A stretch of DNA of 57,500 bases from Mesostigma viride (Eukaryota; Streptophyta; Mesostigmatophyceae; Mesostigmatales; Mesostigmataceae), in assembly GCA_009746045.1 (NCBI GenBank), contig RPFO01000154.1, positions 568,996-626,495 on the forward strand, read 5' to 3'. Shown here piece by piece: positions 56,904 to 57,500 of this stretch (position 1 is the first letter of the stretch; each line of letters starts with the position of its first letter). The position numbers and the translations under genes are program-made. The notes beneath the pieces were generated by a model. The model worked only from the letters and a program-made list of their open reading frames with translations, had not been told where the DNA came from and searched no databases.

Positions 56904-57341
56904 ATGTGGCCCCTCCTCTTTGTGTGGATCCTCGTCTCACTGGCCCTCTTTTACACGTTGCAATCGGGCGACCCCGAGCCATCAGACATTGCACTCCTAG
57001 ACAGGGACGCGCCCCCCTCCCCCTCCCCCGTAGACAGCTCTCGTCCTGTGACAGATGCCAGCAGCGTTAGTTTCCGCGGCCTCGCGTCCGGCGCCCGCAA
57101 GGGCTTGGTGTCGACTCAGACGGCCGTGTTGGACTCGTTTAACCCTCTGTCGTTCGCCGGCAGCGCGCTGAACGGTTTCGGCCTGCTGAGCAACCCGTTG
57201 GGCAACGCTGTGAGCCGCGCCGGCTCCAAGACCACCTCGTTCCTGGTGCGCCACACGCCCGTGGCGGCGCTGCTGGAGCCCGGCAAGAGCCTCGGGTGCC
57301 GGGCCAAACGGCTGCTCACGTACAACTTCGCCAAGTGCTAG
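56904..57341 (+). CDS. Hypothetical single-pass membrane protein, intronless
   Basis: 145 codons, ATG 56904 to TAG 57339-57341. An N-terminal hydrophobic segment (PLLFVWILVSLALFY) acts as a signal-anchor. It is followed by an acidic, Pro/Ser-rich linker and a Gly/Ser/Leu-rich region (FNPLSFAGSALNGFGLLSNP), ending in a basic tail with Cys (GCRAKRLLTYNFAKC). It has strong third-position GC and no intron, unlike the other genes here. A further open frame without ATG continues from about 57363 to the window end. No family recognised; viral or capsid-associated membrane protein is only a guess from size and compactness. Confidence 0.6.
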   Translation: MWPLLFVWILVSLALFYTLQSGDPEPSDIALLDRDAPPSPSPVDSSRPVTDASSVSFRGLASGARKGLVSTQTAVLDSFNPLSFAGSALNGFGLLSNPLGNAVSRAGSKTTSFLVRHTPVAALLEPGKSLGCRAKRLLTYNFAKC

Positions 57342-57500
57342 GCCACGTCCCTGTCCATATGAAATCACCCCCCAGCTCACGGGGAGTTGTTGCGCGCGGG
57401 CGATGTGTCCGCTGACGTTAGCAAGCCAGACGTGACGTCGGCAGAACAGGAGACGTCACCACCGGAGCCTTTGGAAGCAAGTCCGCGCGTCCCGCCACCC

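Overview
The window looks like nuclear chromosome from a unicellular green alga, probably a prasinophyte-type chlorophyte. Four large genes are cut by many GT-AG introns. The coding exons are GC-rich, and the introns are full of C/G-rich microsatellites. The proteins (a class I cyclic-nucleotide phosphodiesterase, a GT29 sialyltransferase, SLU7, and a NADPH oxidase/ferric reductase) fit a flagellate alga. The taxonomic call is an inference; the gene calls rest on conserved motifs, and the exon phases close except at one junction.

Layout: (1) 272-9390 (+), membrane-anchored cyclic-nucleotide phosphodiesterase, 5' end off the window. (2) 9.4-14.2 kb, a graveyard of non-LTR retrotransposon (LINE) pieces. 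(3) 14204-22373 (-), GT29 sialyltransferase with a long Gln-rich coiled-coil stem. (4) 23437-26417 (+), ankyrin-repeat protein, head-to-head with (3). (5) 26.4-35.8 kb, nested LINE debris: two ORF1 copies, a broken reverse transcriptase, (ACTT)n and (TTAA)n tails, and a perfect 1,040-bp palindrome with no spacer. (6) 35773-45195 (-), splicing factor SLU7, ten exons, with about 2.4 kb of microsatellite in its second intron. (7) 46085-55693 (+), a NOX/FRE-type oxidoreductase of about 1,544 residues, head-to-head with SLU7, carrying a very large insertion with four membrane helices inside its NADPH-binding domain. (8) 55.7-57.5 kb, a tRNA with anticodon UAU and two closely packed, apparently intronless reading frames unlike the rest.

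The most striking pattern is not a gene. In at least three of the four large genes (the sialyltransferase, SLU7 and the oxidoreductase) and in the ankyrin gene, tandem repeats begin exactly at exon-intron borders. Each repeat unit carries a copy of the exon end plus its splice donor, or of the acceptor plus the exon start. I see about ten such cases. They suggest repeated local duplication seeded at splice sites, leaving introns filled with decoy splice sites. A short dispersed repeat in introns, one copy flanked by a 18-19 bp target-site duplication, is a separate mobile signal.
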